Assembly: GCA_963513935.1 (NCBI GenBank)
Contig: OY740768.1
Coordinates: forward strand, 77,290,877-77,354,876
Length of the DNA: 64,000 bases
Direction: 5' to 3'
From: Aphrophora alni
Taxonomy: Eukaryota; Arthropoda; Insecta; Hemiptera; Aphrophoridae
The translations under genes were made by a program, and so were the position numbers. Of this stretch, positions 37,601-51,776 are shown piece after piece. Positions within the stretch are counted from its first letter, which is position 1, and the number at the start of each line of letters is the position of its first letter. The notes beneath the pieces were generated by a model that was not told the DNA's origin, did no database searches, and was given only the letters and a program-made list of their open reading frames with translations.

Positions 37601-40600
37601 TTATTTTGATACATAATCCTAAAACTTAAATAACTTTTTGTAATTTTTACACGGATGTGGTGTTTTTGGTTTGTTTTCCTCTTAAAAGAATTAAAATAAA
37701 TGGTAAATACTCTTCAAAAACTTGAATATATTTAAAAACAACATATTATATTCATGGACAGATGAAACACTTTTGCCCCCCCTAGGCGGAGATTTTCAGT
37801 TTGTTGAGACTTTCAAAAATCTTCTTTAGTTAGACTCAATGGACCTCAAGGTGGATTCTTAGTGCAAGATCTGAAAATAATATTTTTCAGAATTAAATGT
37901 ATAAAAATTTGAAAAAATTAATAATTTGTTATTAAAAATGTACATGCTTCACATATTTCTACTTGTAACTTATCTTTCGAATTTCTATTTGTTGTACTTT
38001 ATGCCGTGAGTTCCGGTAAATTTTTTAAATATTATTTTACGTCTTTTGCAACAATTCTTGTCCAGTGGAGTGTAGCCAGTGAATATAGTCAGACCTATGT
38101 CATATTAAAACGCTGTAATTTTTCTTTAATCTTAGATATGCGAAAGAATGTTCCAGTAGTCCAGTTTCATAATCTTCTTTTAGGAATGGGGATTTTATTT
38201 TTTATTTATTATCAAATTCTTTTTCATCATTTTCTCTATTTCCAAACCCAGTGTTAGTAGGCATTTGTTAAGTTGAAATTTGAAGCGAATCAATTCATCA
38301 TCAAAGGAGTCCTCAATATCTTCAGGAAACTTGATAAAAAGATATTCTTCTGCTTTCTTCAACTTATCCAGATTTAACTTTCAATTTTGGTAACAGCACG
38401 AAATGTGTTATTGAATTTTATATTAGCCCCTCTCCTTTTCCCCAGTTAAGAAGTTAGCAAATTGTAATATACCAATAGCATAGGTTAATAACTTAGGCTA
38501 TTGGTAAATTAGAAAATGTTACAATTTTTTAAAAGATACAAGTCTAAAGCTCTTTATCAAATGTTTTTATTATACTAAAAACAAATTATAATCTACTAAT
38601 AATCCATAAAAATGCAATCTTATAACTTAGTAAATATTTGCAAAACCATAATTCCACACTGTTAAAACCAGAAGTTGTGATAACATCAATATTTGTTTCT
38701 CGTTAAATTACATTATAAATAAAGGAAGAAAATATTTATATTAATGAAATTACAGGGTGTCTAGCGACTTATTGTATACATGAAAAAGCAGGATTTTATT
38801 TTGTACATGAAAAAAGGGGAATTTTTCAACTGTCCTTGATAAAAAGGATGTATTATATATTATATTTATTCTATTTTATACCCTATTTCTTTTGTCAAAC
38901 TATTTCAAAATCGATCCTGATAAATTTGCTATTTTATATTATGAAATCCCTAAAAAGAATCGGGTTACAATTACATAATTGTAAATCTAGAAAACGAAGT
39001 ACAGTCTCATTTAGAAAACGAAGCGTGAGGAGTGGATTAAGCAATATCTACAAATACCTGATGATTTGGATTTGAGTGACCTAAGTAGTGACGAGGAAGG
39101 TGAAGATGCACTGAATTTCTTAGATAGAGCTAACAACCTAAAACATTTGCAAGAAATAAATGATATTATGTCAAAATGGGAAGATGAGCTTGATGCAACT
39201 GATCTTGTACAACAAGGTAAGGGTTCACATGATACAATCATACAACCTGATGTATCAAACCAATCAAATTTAGCAGCAACAACAAGTTTAGAACAACAAT
39301 CCACGTCAACTATATCCAGCAATATTCAAAATAACATAAACCAACAATCTCAGTCAAGTAAATCAAAAAAACATGTTGTAGAAAGAACCCCAATATGGTG
39401 TTCAGGAAAGGACAATGACTTTGCAAATAAACCACCTTCCTTCTTAGGTACACAAACAATAAATGTAAAAGGCCATATGATTTTTTTTCTCAATTTATTT
39501 CCAGAATATCTTTTTGAACTTATTGTAAATAAAACAATCAGATATGCTATACAGAATGGAGATGAATATTTTTCAATAACTGAAAAAGGAAGTAAAATTA
39601 TTTATAGGTATAAACATTATAAATGTCATATATAAAGTACCCAGTGACTTGAATGTATTGGTCTTCAATAGACGGCCTCCGTTTGCCCATTATTACAGAT
39701 GTTCGTTTGCCCATAATAACAGAGGTTCGAAAAAAAAATTTCATTTCGTTGACAATAAATAATAATAAAGTCAACCTTGCCAAAAATTATACATTTTGGA
39801 AAATCAGGCCAATAGCATAGAAACCACATGAAACATTCCACAATGCAATAACACTCGATGAACATCAGTCTATCGATGAGATGATAGTGGCGTTTAAAGG
39901 AAAGAGCAGTCTAAAGAATTATATAATATGCAAGCCAAAAAAATGGGAGTTTAAAATTTGGGTGAAGGCTATTCGGAGTGGCTATGTGAATTGTTTTGAA
40001 TTGTATCAATTAAAACAAAATTCTAATAGAAGTAAACTTGGACCCATTGGAGATACAGTCGTAAGGGTGTGTCATGATATTCATTGCAAAAACCACTAAG
40101 TGTTTATGGATAATTTATTTACTACAGTACCTCTTCTTTGCCATTTACATACATTAGATATATTTGTTTTAGGCACTGAGACCAAACCGTGTTTCTGAAT
40201 CACTAAAAAAATTGGCAGATAATAAGCTTCTCAGTCAAGGCATGTCGAGTATTACAACAAGTTCAGAAAACATGACTGTTGTTCGATGGATGGACAATAA
40301 ACCAGTCCATACAATTTCTACTTATGCTGGATCAGAGCCAGAAGATGAAGTCTCACGATGGGATAGAGCAAAGAAAGAGAGAGTACGGTAACCATAACAA
40401 GACCATTCAGCATTAAGGAATATAATACTTTTATGGGTGGTGTAGATTTAATGGATAGAATGATCGCTTATTATCCTCATAGCTTCAAGAACTGCAGATG
40501 GTATATGAGTTTGTTTTTTCACTTTATAAACATGTCTGTAGCTAACACATGGATTTTATACCGCAAAACTATTGAAAAGATAACACTTTTGCAATTCAAG

Positions 40601-43600
40601 GCATCAGTTGTTACTGCTATGATCAATATCGGGTTAGTAGGAAGAAAACGTGGTTGACCTTCAAGTGATGACACATCAAAACGCATGCGCAGTTTCCATT
40701 CGAAATAAAGTAATAATGTAAATTATATTTGGTTTCATTGCTTTGTAAAAAAAAAAATAATAATAAATAAATTAGTTTATTTAAAAAAAAGTTGTATTAT
40801 TATCCTTACAAACAAGTTTATTTATTAACACTAGATATCTGTAAGAGGCAACCTCATGTGCACTGGCATCAAACGATGCCGGATATTTCTAGCACCTATA
40901 TAGGTACAAAAATATTAAGTATACATTTGTTTTATTGTAATAAAAATATATCAATAAAAAATCACCCACAACAAATTGTGGGTGTTTTTTTATTGATTTA
41001 TATTTTTATTACAATAAAACAAATGTATATTTAATATTTTTATTAAGATAAATATGTATACATATTATAGATAAATATGTACAATACATATCTCTGAAGA
41101 GTTATATTACTCTAGAGCACAATGTTTATATATTATCTTTTTATTTTATAGTATTGCCTATAAATGATTTCATACAAATATTTCGGGTAGGGTTTGTGTG
41201 ACATCTGCTTATTAATAACTAATATTAGTCAACTAATCATGTACTATTTTATTTAACAAAGAATTTGAAATATTTTAAAATCAAAAATGGTTTCTAATAT
41301 ATCTGGTTTTGTTTTGTCAAATTGAAGATTTAAAAACCTGTTAATTACGGTTTATAAATGGGTTGATCACACCGAATGATGATTGTTGGTTTTGTATTCA
41401 GTTCACCATAAAATCTTCTAATTTGATTCCAAAAAGTTCATCTTGTATATCTTGCTATGATCGTAGTGTAAATTTTTAATAAACTTGTGTTTTGAACTTA
41501 AATATTTCATAGTTCTTATTGCTTAAATATACGTCTTTCTTGGTCTATATCTTTTGAACACTCATCAAATTATATTTTATCAATCACAAAAAAATAATAC
41601 AATCATTGCCTTTTCAATTTTGTCTGCCGTGGTTTACAGCTAGGCTGAAATGTTTTTCCTAATTTTGAAGTTTCTATAATTTCCAAAACTTTTTTATTAC
41701 ATTTAGGTAAGCTATAATTATATTTTTTTCCTTTTATGCATCTATTAGTTACAATGCAAAAGAATCCATTACCTGTGAATGTTATTTGTGCCATGCAATT
41801 TGATAAATATTTTAATTACTTCACAGACTTATGATGATATCTGTCTATGTCTCCTAACCTATATAATAACACTTATGGCATATTTCATTGTGTTGTCAGA
41901 TTGGCTTACTTTTTGATTAATTAATTTAACTAGCATAGTTTAATTTTAAATGTTAAAGGCTTTATAATAATGTTCTATTTGGGTTTGGTAAATCGTAGCA
42001 ACATATTATTATAAATTCTAATTGCATTAATGCCCCGATTATCCGCGAGTCATGAATGACCCGATCTATCTTGGAATAACCTTGACGTCCCGAGCGGTAA
42101 CAACAAAGGTAAAAAAAATAATTCTTTGAAAATACTAAATTAGGGTTCTATAAAGCTGTGTCAATTCAATAAATTCTCGAAACTTCGGCGGTGAAGAAAC
42201 ATAAATTCTAATTGCATTAATGCCCCGATTATCCGCGAGTCGTGAATGACCTGATCTATCTTGGAATGACTTTGACGACCCGAGCGTTAACAACAAAGGT
42301 AAAAAAAAATTCTTTGAAAATACTAAATTATGGTTTTATAAAGTTGTGTCAATTCAATAAATTCTCTAAATTTCGGTGGTGAAGAAGCAACAAATATTTC
42401 TTGGAAAAGTTAAGAATTTCAGGAAAACCCAACTCTACCTGTACTCTCTACATGACAAAAGAATTGTGATAAACTGTGACATTGTTTAAAACAACCTGGT
42501 ATAACCAAATTTCTTAGAAGTTATTATAATCTTTTTTGACATTTAGCTGAAATCATATTTTGGTCTTTGTCGGCAAGTCAAGACATCGTCAGAATTTTCA
42601 AAATATTTACTGCTCATTTGTTACTGCCAGTGCTAGTAGGTAAAATTATGAGTTGAAAATATGAAACAGTGATCAGAAAATAACCAAAACTATTCATTGT
42701 GAATATAAAATAGATCAAAATTTTGGTTGTAAATTAGGAAGATTTCTAACAATTCTAGGTTTTTAAATGTAGGCCTATTAATACTTTTAAAAATTGTATA
42801 ATGAAAAACTTAATATATAAGCAAAGAATTGATTGAATAAACAATTAATAATAAATCCAAATAAAAGTGGTGATTCAATCATTGTAATTGATAACATTGT
42901 TTATTTTTTTTTTTTTTTAGTCCAACGTTTGATGGTGAAAAATGGTATTACCTTGCAATTCTTTCGGACGACATATATTTTCATGAATATTGGGGATTTA
43001 GCCTTAGCCCATCTTATAATCTTCTTCAAAAGTTATATGTGCCCGACGAGCGCTTCTTGCTTTAACCCTCCAACTGGTTATCGACCACTTTTTGCCTAAA
43101 AGTGGTCGCTTCATTAGTCACGGCTCACTTCACCAACTAAAAAACACGTATTTTGCCATTCAACGTTACGCCCACTTAAAATTGTCCGATCGCAATAAAT
43201 AAAATACCGTTGGAAAGCTAATGTTTCGTAAATGCATAATCATGCAAAAAAAATACCACAAAACGTTATAAATAATATTCCAAAAATTGGTGAATTTCAC
43301 GTATTTTTGTAGCATAAAATCGTAAATTTCAACTGCTCCTTTTCGTATAACGCGGCTTCATTTTTCCTGATATGATTACAACTCTATTTTTCTGTCATTT
43401 ATGTCAACTAAAACACTGTTCTATAGATCACATGTTTCTCTTTCTAACCGTAGATTACAAATTATTCTGCGTCTCATAGATCCAGAGATATTCCTACTTG
43501 AACATAGAACAAACTTGACGAGACGAAATTCATTTGGTATTCGATGCATTTTACGAAAAGACGAAATTCATTTCTCTCTGTTTTTAAAATTATTTTTCTT

Positions 43601-45401
43601 TACACTATGTTGTAGGGGAATTTCCATTCTATAAGTTGTTACCACTTGATTTATTTATGGCTACTTAGAAGGTTTTGTTTTGATCTCGGAACATACGCAA
43701 TTGTGCAACGTAAAAACTGTAACAAATGACGTAGCGCATATTGTTTTGGGGTTAGATATTTGTTATTTTGAAGGTTTGTGTATACAAATTGTGTATAAAT
43801 TGTGTATACAAGTTACAATATATGTGTTTTTATATCTAAAGTTTATGTTTTTGAGTGATAGTTTAGTTTTTGAACGGTTCATATTTGGGATAACCTAGGC
43901 CAATGTTGTAAGTCTAGCCTATATGCACATTTTCTTATATTTAGTGTTTTATATGATTATAAAAGTGAATATGTGTGTTATTCTTTGTAAAGTATATATT
44001 GTCTTAGTAAAATCTAATGATTTTGTCTTTGGTCTATCTTCAGATTATTACTAGTGAGTCTAAATTGTGGAGGTTACAAACCTAACCTCAACCGTCATAG
44101 TATCACTTTTTAGTCAAAATCGTTGTTTTTATTTAGAAAATGTAACATATTATTATTTTTTTCCCCTAAATATATTCACAAATATATTAGAAATCTCAAG
44201 TAATGGTTGAAAAAATTGCAAAAAAGTATTAGTATGTTTTTGATCACCATTTCTGTGAAATTTCTGCTCCGTTACTCTTAGATTTTTTGGTATTTGACCA
44301 AAAAACTCCAAATTTGATACATCTAACTTTTTTTTTCACTACACACCTACATTCTATGCAAATTTCTGGACATAATGATATATAGAAGTTCTGTATAAAA
44401 TATATTTTACTATTTTTAATGTTGTTTGGAAAAAATAAAGAGAAAATTCAGTTTTTACGTAAAATGTTTTTTTACATTTTTAAAATGTAACAAATTTATA
44501 TATATTTTTTCCTAAATATATTCACAAATAATACACAAAAATTGTGTATATCTTAGAAATAGGTAGTAAGCTATTGATTTTGGGTGATACAGATTTTTCT
44601 GAAAAAAAATTAATATCATTTTTGACATCTAACATACTTACTCCAAAACCGTTCCAAATTTTTTTTTTATTACATAGATGAATTCTATGCATCTTTCTGA
44701 GAAAAATGATATCTTATAAGTTAGGTTTTGTATACAAATAATATATTTTATTAATTTTTAAACGAACGAAGAATTTTTAAGACAAATTAACATGCGCCAG
44801 ATGGAGGGTTAAGGATGAAAACTACCCTAATCACAAAAAAAACAACAACAAAGAAATAAGCTTTTAATAGGCTGAAATCTTGTTTTATAGAAAAGAATAA
44901 ATTCCCATTCATGTTTTTGATTGTAATTTATTATGTTTCTCAACGTTTCAACCCTTAATAAACAATCCCGTTAGACCAACTTTGAACAATTTTAACAAAT
45001 ATTAGGAATATATCAATCTGAAATTCACAGAGGTTATCGACGGGGAAGTTCTGAATAGAACACAATTTATTTTTAAAAGATAGCTTTAAATGTTCCTGAG
45101 AATTATAGGGAATTCTGAAAAAAGGGAACTTTTCCAGAGAGAGAGAGTGAAGAGGGTTTTTACTAAAAAATGTACTAACTCATAAACCGTTCATGATAAT
45201 GAGTTCTGCATGGTCTCATTCTTATGTTCTACTCGTTTTCCATAAATACTGAAATTTTTACTTTAAAATTTGATATAAAAAAAAAATCAACATTAATATT
45301 TAGATTTTATCTGTACTTTACTCTGTTTATGTAAAATTACTTAAGACTCATTGACAGAATATATTGAAGTTCTTACAGAATTTCGTATGACTACTACGAA
45401 C

Positions 45402-45498
<97 letters not shown>

Positions 45499-48400
45499 GT
45501 ACATAAGAGCTTTTCTACTTTGGTTATTGAAAGGAAAGAAAAAATTGGTGATACCAACATTTTTTCGTCTCCAGTCTTCTCCATTATCTCGACTGGGGAA
45601 GTTCTGAATAGAACACAATTTGTTTTTAAAAGACAGCTTCAAATGTTCCTGAGAAGTAAACAGTTATCAGAAATAAGGGATCTTTTACAGAGCGAGAATG
45701 AAGAGGGTTTTTACTAAAAACGTAATAACTCATAAACCGTTCATGGTAATGAGTTCTGCATGGTCTCATTCTTATGTTCTACTCGTTTGCCATAAATACT
45801 GCAATTTTTACAAATTACAGTTATTAACTTCAAAATTTGATATAAAAAAAATCAACATTATTATTTAGATTTTTATTTGTACTTTACTCCGGTTACGTAA
45901 AATTGCAAAAATAAGAATTGTTTAACAGAATATATTGAAATTCTTACAGATGGTTCATGTGACTACTACGATCGCATATATATATATATATATATATGTA
46001 TATATTCTTAACCGGTCTAGTCGGGACTGACACCCGGACCGGTTGCCCGTTTGAACGGTTAATCCGAGGTTCCCTTGAAAAATCGGTTTTCTTTCAAAGA
46101 AAGCTTATTTAATCAGGTAGCGCTAAGAATTATGCAATTAAGATGTTATTGCAACTCATTTTATTGTACATAAATGTATCGTATGTATTATATTATGTAT
46201 ATTATACATCAAACATGAAAAAATTAAACACTACAAAGCTTTTTTACAGATTCCCCTCTGTCAAGTCTTTTGACACATTTAACCGCGTCTCAAACGAAAC
46301 CAACACACGCTTCCGTTTTCGTAACTCGCTCATTTTTATTTACTGTATATATTGTACGTAGATCATAACCAGTCATAGACAAGAAGAAAACTGAAAAGAA
46401 ATGTTATATTTTCCATAATGTATACTAAATTGATTCGTGGAAAAAAGCGGCCCATCAAACGATTTTGTAGGTGTATGTCTGCTATACCGACGGGTGCCAA
46501 TGCCACGGTGTTTTTACTCCTCCGACAATGGGATACCGCTATCGACAAAGTCGTTTGACTCGCCGCCGCTTTGGTGTTTCAATTACAATTTATTTTCGGA
46601 AACTCTCATCCAACCAGTACACTACGATATAGGCCGGTTAATCCGAGGCCGGTTAACAGAGGTTCTACTGTATACAAATGCATTAGATCATTTCTCCTTT
46701 GGTTATTAAAAGAAAAGAAAAAATTGGCGAAACTAAAATTTTTTCGTCTCCTGTCTGCTCCATTATTTCGACTTTTTATGAATAAATCAATCTAAAATTT
46801 ACAGAGGTTATCGATGGGGATGTTCAGTATAGAACACAATTTGATTAAAAAAAGATAGCTATGTCTTCACAGAAAGAAATGTTGGAAAAGGAAACTTTTA
46901 CAGACCAAAAGTGGAGGCGATTTTACTATATTTTATTTTAATCGAAACCTACTAGAGGTAGGTTCTACTTGAGGTGCGTTCTACTTAATCTCATTCTTAT
47001 TTCTTTCAATTTTCTCTAGGTGGTAAAATATTTGTGCTTTGATGTTCATAAGATAAAAAAGCTTACTCAAAAAGAACGTAGGCTGTTTAAACCATCCGCC
47101 ACTTTTGTAGCATGCTACATATTTTTAAGTGTTATAATTTTATATTTCACTCTAGTATGTTATTGGTAGGGATTCATGATGTTAGGAAATGTAAATTTAA
47201 AACTACTGTTTAAAAGAAAGGTTGCTGTCATTTAAGCTTTCACTTAAAATTCACTTATTCCCAGAAAACTAACACTTGTTAGTTCATTTGTTGAATGGCA
47301 GGACAATAGGCAGTTTAGAAGGTATTATTGTATGGCTGGCTGCTTCTTTGTACCCATTGAAGCATAATGGGTACAAGTGACATCTTTCCATGGAAAATAA
47401 TCTATTATGCCTACAGTAAAGTATGCCTACAATTTTAAAAGTCTTACTATCAAAACTGTGACGTGTTTAACAACTATACTTTATTATACAATTTTATGTT
47501 GCAGTTCAAGAATTTTTCAAAGATGAAATTAATTGGGAAAGGTACCCAACAAACAAAAAAGTATAAAATTCGTAATTGAAAATTATATTTTACATAAACG
47601 TACTTGGAAAAATGTTAAATTTTATGTATACAATATAATAAAATCTAAACATTAATAGTATACTATTGTAACTGATTAATGATCTTTTAAACACATTATA
47701 AGTAAAAAGGAAAACCTATTTGTTTGTAATAAATATAACTTAACTTTAATTACAAGACTTCCAAATCTTTTATAATTCAAACAACTTAACAACTTGAAGA
47801 GTTCAGATTAACAATATTACATATGATAACTAAATTAAACAAACATTGAACAATATTTTAGACTAGATACTATAACACTTTCTCTTTTGTTTAATTTTAT
47901 ACAAGCCAAAAGTCTTCACTACAATCCATCATACAATACCCATCTTTTAACATAGAATCAGCAGTCTTGTTTTAGCTAGAGGTTTTGTCATCATATCTGG
48001 CAAATTTGTTAACTCTCAAGTTTGGTTTTCTTTAAAGATTTAATCTCATTGTCCATGGCTTGTTTTCAATCTTTGCTTTGATCAGTGTTTACTGCTTCCT
48101 CATAAATTTCTGGAATTCTCATCCCTTTTACTAATTCATCAGTCATCATCACAAAATCATCAAAACATGTTGGTTTCTTAAGTTTTGAACGATCTCTAAG
48201 TTGTAGTTGAGAATGAATATCTTTATCATCTTCTCCTTCATCATCACTTTACTCAAAGTTGTCATGCCTGGATTCTTTCCCTGCTTTGAAACTCTATCTC
48301 TGACAATCAGTTCAACCTGTCTATCACACTACACTCTATCTACAACACTCAGTTGTGTGACTTCTTGGAACATTATATCTCTTCCGAGAACAACTTTGTT

Positions 48401-51400
48401 TTTCCTTTTTACTTATAATGTGTTTAAAAGATCATTAATCAGTTACAATAAGTTATGGGGCCAGTTAATGCTATTTATTTTAGGATGATTATTTAGAGGT
48501 TATTATTATCTTTTCAATAATTTATAGTAGCCTAAACAAAGTTATCAAAAACAATGGATTTTTCAAAACACATTAAACCTCTAGGAAATGAGTCAGATTG
48601 GCCTATATGGAAAATAAAATTGAGAGATATGTTAGATTATCACGAAGGAGTTCTAAATGTCATTGATAAGAAGCTAGTGAAAACTGAACACCATTGAAAT
48701 AAGATGCTACTGCAGAAATCAAGAAGCACGAAGAGATTTTAGAATTGTACCGTAATGCAAACGGCTATGCTAAATTAATTTTTACAAGCTCAGTGACAGA
48801 CGAAGTTTACCAGAAGATAATGGACCAAGAAACTGCCAGAGAGGCATGGGACATGCTTAAAGGAAACTTTGAAACAACAGCAAAAGATCAATTGTTCAAG
48901 GTATGTTGCGAATTTTTTAGCTTTAGTTGGTCTCAAGGACAAGATGTTTCATCCCACGTAGCCAAACTAAAAAATTTATGGAATGAACTGAACAATGGGT
49001 TAAAGATGAAAGGTGAAAGTCAGTTGCCAGATCTATTGCTAGTTTGTAAAACTTTACACATCTTACCAAAGGAGTTTCAGAATTTTCAATCTAGTTTGAA
49101 GATTTTAATCAAAGATGAAAGCAAGAAATTTGATGAAATGACTAGTCAACTGTGCATGTTCGAAGGAAACTTTCTAAAGAGTAAAAATGAAGGACAGTTT
49201 GAACCTGTTCAAGAAACCTTAACAGCTAAAGTAAATTATAGACCTAGACAATTTACTCAGAAGACTGATGCCAAAAGTAAAACTAAACATTAAAAAAACA
49301 AAGGTAGGGAGAATGACTTATGTAATTACTGTAAGAAGAAAGGACATTGGTTAAAAGACTGTCAGAGTTGGGTTGCTGATGGAAAACCTAATAACATTAG
49401 AGTGAGTCGAGCCAAGTCTAGTACAAATCTTCTTAGCAGTCAAATGATGACTGTCAATGAAGAGACCTATGTTTGTGAACAAAATCCAACAGTTTGGTGA
49501 ATTGATAATGGAGCAACTAAACATGTTACTAATTGTTTGGACTATTTCATAGAATTTGAGAAGTTTACAGATTCTCACGGTATCAAAGCTGCAGATACTA
49601 AAAGCTCTAGGAAAAGGTAGCATTGAATTGTCGAATGGATACAAACTAGTAGATGTATGGTATGTACATGAAGTAAACAGATATTTTCTACACTATTTGC
49701 ACAAGACAGAAATTCAAACAGTGAGTTTAAGTCTACCACAACAGAATGTTATTTGAAGATCAATAATAACATTATTTTACGAGGAACAAGAAAAGTCAAC
49801 GTTTCTTTGTATAAAGCAGACATACATCCAGTTTTTCCTAAAGAACATGTAGAAGTTAATGTTCTAGAAGACAAGGCTACATTACAGTTGTATCATGAGA
49901 GATGGGGTCATCAAGACAAGTGTTATGTAAAAGAAATGCTGAAAAGGGAGTTCAATGTAAAGCTTCCTCTAGAGACAGCTTGTGAACCGTGTATTTATGG
50001 GAAAGCTCACAGATTACCATTCGGGCATAGATATAAATGTTCTAAACCTGGAGAACTGATGTCAGTTGATGTATGTGGACCTTTTGACAAATCTTTTCAG
50101 AAGAAGAAATATTAGATAATGTTTAAAGACAGCTATACCAAGTTTAGATATAGATTTTTGATAAGAGAAAATCAGAAGTAAAAAATATGCCAGTAAAAGT
50201 TATCCAGCATACAAAGACATTAGGCTATAAAATTCAAGAACTTTTAAGTGATAACAGAGGTAAATTTGACAACAAAGAAGTAAGAGAAATGTTGAGTAAA
50301 GAAGGGATTGTTCAAAGATTGACAGCACCTTATACGCCTCAACAGAATGGCAACACAGAGTGTGAACTCAGGACAGTTGTGGAAATGGCGAGAACTTTGA
50401 AGTTTTTTGTTACCATGTTGGCTGAGTTGGTGAATACATCAATTTACATCCTAAATCAAACTGGAAAGTCATCAGTAGAAGGTATGAGTCTATATGAACT
50501 GTGGATTGGTAAGACACCCAGAATCAAGTACTTGCGTATCATAGGTTCTATTTGTTATGTTCACGTTCCAGATCAGAGGAGACGGAAAATGGACAGAAAA
50601 GGGTACCTAATTGGATATGGCGGAGACTATGAGCGGTACAGAATCTGGATAAAAAAGGAAAACAAAGTTGTTCTCAGCAGGGATGTAGTGTTCCAAGAAG
50701 TCACAGCAGAGTGTGATAGACTGGTTGAACTGATTGTCAGTGATAGAGTTTCAAAGCGGGGAAAGAATCCAGGCATTCAAGACAACATTCATGACAACTT
50801 TGAAGAGTTTAGATTAAAAACATTGCTTAAACAATGTAGTATACAAAAATAAATCATATGTTAATAACAATATTACATATGATAACTAAATTAAACAAAC
50901 CTAGAACAGTATTTTAGACTAGATACTATAACATATACAATAAGACAGTGTATTTATGGTGTTTAATATTAATTAGCATTTATAAACTTTAATATGTTCG
51001 AGATATTTGTATTGTACAATCCTTAAAATTAGCAAAACTTTTAATTTGATTTTTTAAACATAAGATGATATACCATATATATATTATTTTGTTGTGCCTA
51101 AATGCTAAAATAGTAATTCAAGTTTTATTATTTAATTATTTAAATATAATGATTGTAACTTGTGTGTTAACATGTGTGATTTTTGCAGTTGTTGGTTTTA
51201 ATATTTATTTTGAAGTTGTATACTGATCACACATTCTTTAATTGAAAAAAGATTCATGTATTTCTTATTTTAGTTTTAATATTGTAAAATCATTTTTGTA
51301 CATGTTGAGCAATAATTTGTCCTATTATTAAATTAGTAACCAGGAAGGAGTTGTATGTTTCTATGAGTTGTTGTCTAATATTGTAATGATTTGTATAAAC

Positions 51401-51725
51401 TGTAATTAGTAACGTTAGGTTTCTTTATACTTGCAAGTTGAAACTGAATCTCTAATTTGCTTTTTTATTAATTGTAAAAGAGATTCATAGTGTACATTTG
51501 AACCTATAATTTATATATCAGTTATTAAAATTGTAATAAAAGAATTAATTGAGAACACAAACAAGTTATTTCTAAGTACAATGATACTTCTATTTGCATA
51601 GGTTAATTTTCCAAAAGTAAATTTAACTGGACCTTTCATCAAAAAGACTTGCTGTGGAAAGAATATTCTGAAGATATACCAAGGTCAAAATATAAATGAT
51701 AATGTAAAATATTATCTAAAGCTTT

Positions 51726-51776
<51 letters not shown>

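Larger units (their letters stand above)
44975..47045 (+). repeat. Three diverged local copies of a unit, split by AT runs and a MITE
   Basis: The segment TCTGAATAGAACACAATTT ... GGTTTTTACTAAAAA ... GAGTTCTGCATGGTCTCATT occurs at about 45045-45380 and again about 553 bases later at 45598-45960. A weaker third copy (GTATAGAACACAATTTGATT) lies at 46680-47045. Copies 1 and 2 both end GACTACTACGA before an (AT)n run. The pogo-like MITE separates copies 2 and 3. Confidence 0.75.
47664..50933 (-). mobile_element. Copia-family retrotransposon with inverted internal body
   Basis: The outer ends form one insertion: TATAC flanks both sides (47659-47663 and 50934-50938). On the minus strand it starts TGTTATAGTATCTAGTC at 50933 and ends CAGTTACAATA at 47664. 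The right-hand LTR is cut to about 70 bases; the left-hand LTR (47664-47877) is complete and is preceded on the minus strand by a purine tract AAAAGAGAAAG. Between them, about 48400-50850 lies in the opposite (plus) orientation and holds the LTR 3' end, primer site, gag, protease and integrase. About 47890-48400 stays in minus orientation and holds the integrase end and reverse transcriptase start. Most of the reverse transcriptase and all of RNase H are absent. Confidence 0.8.
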
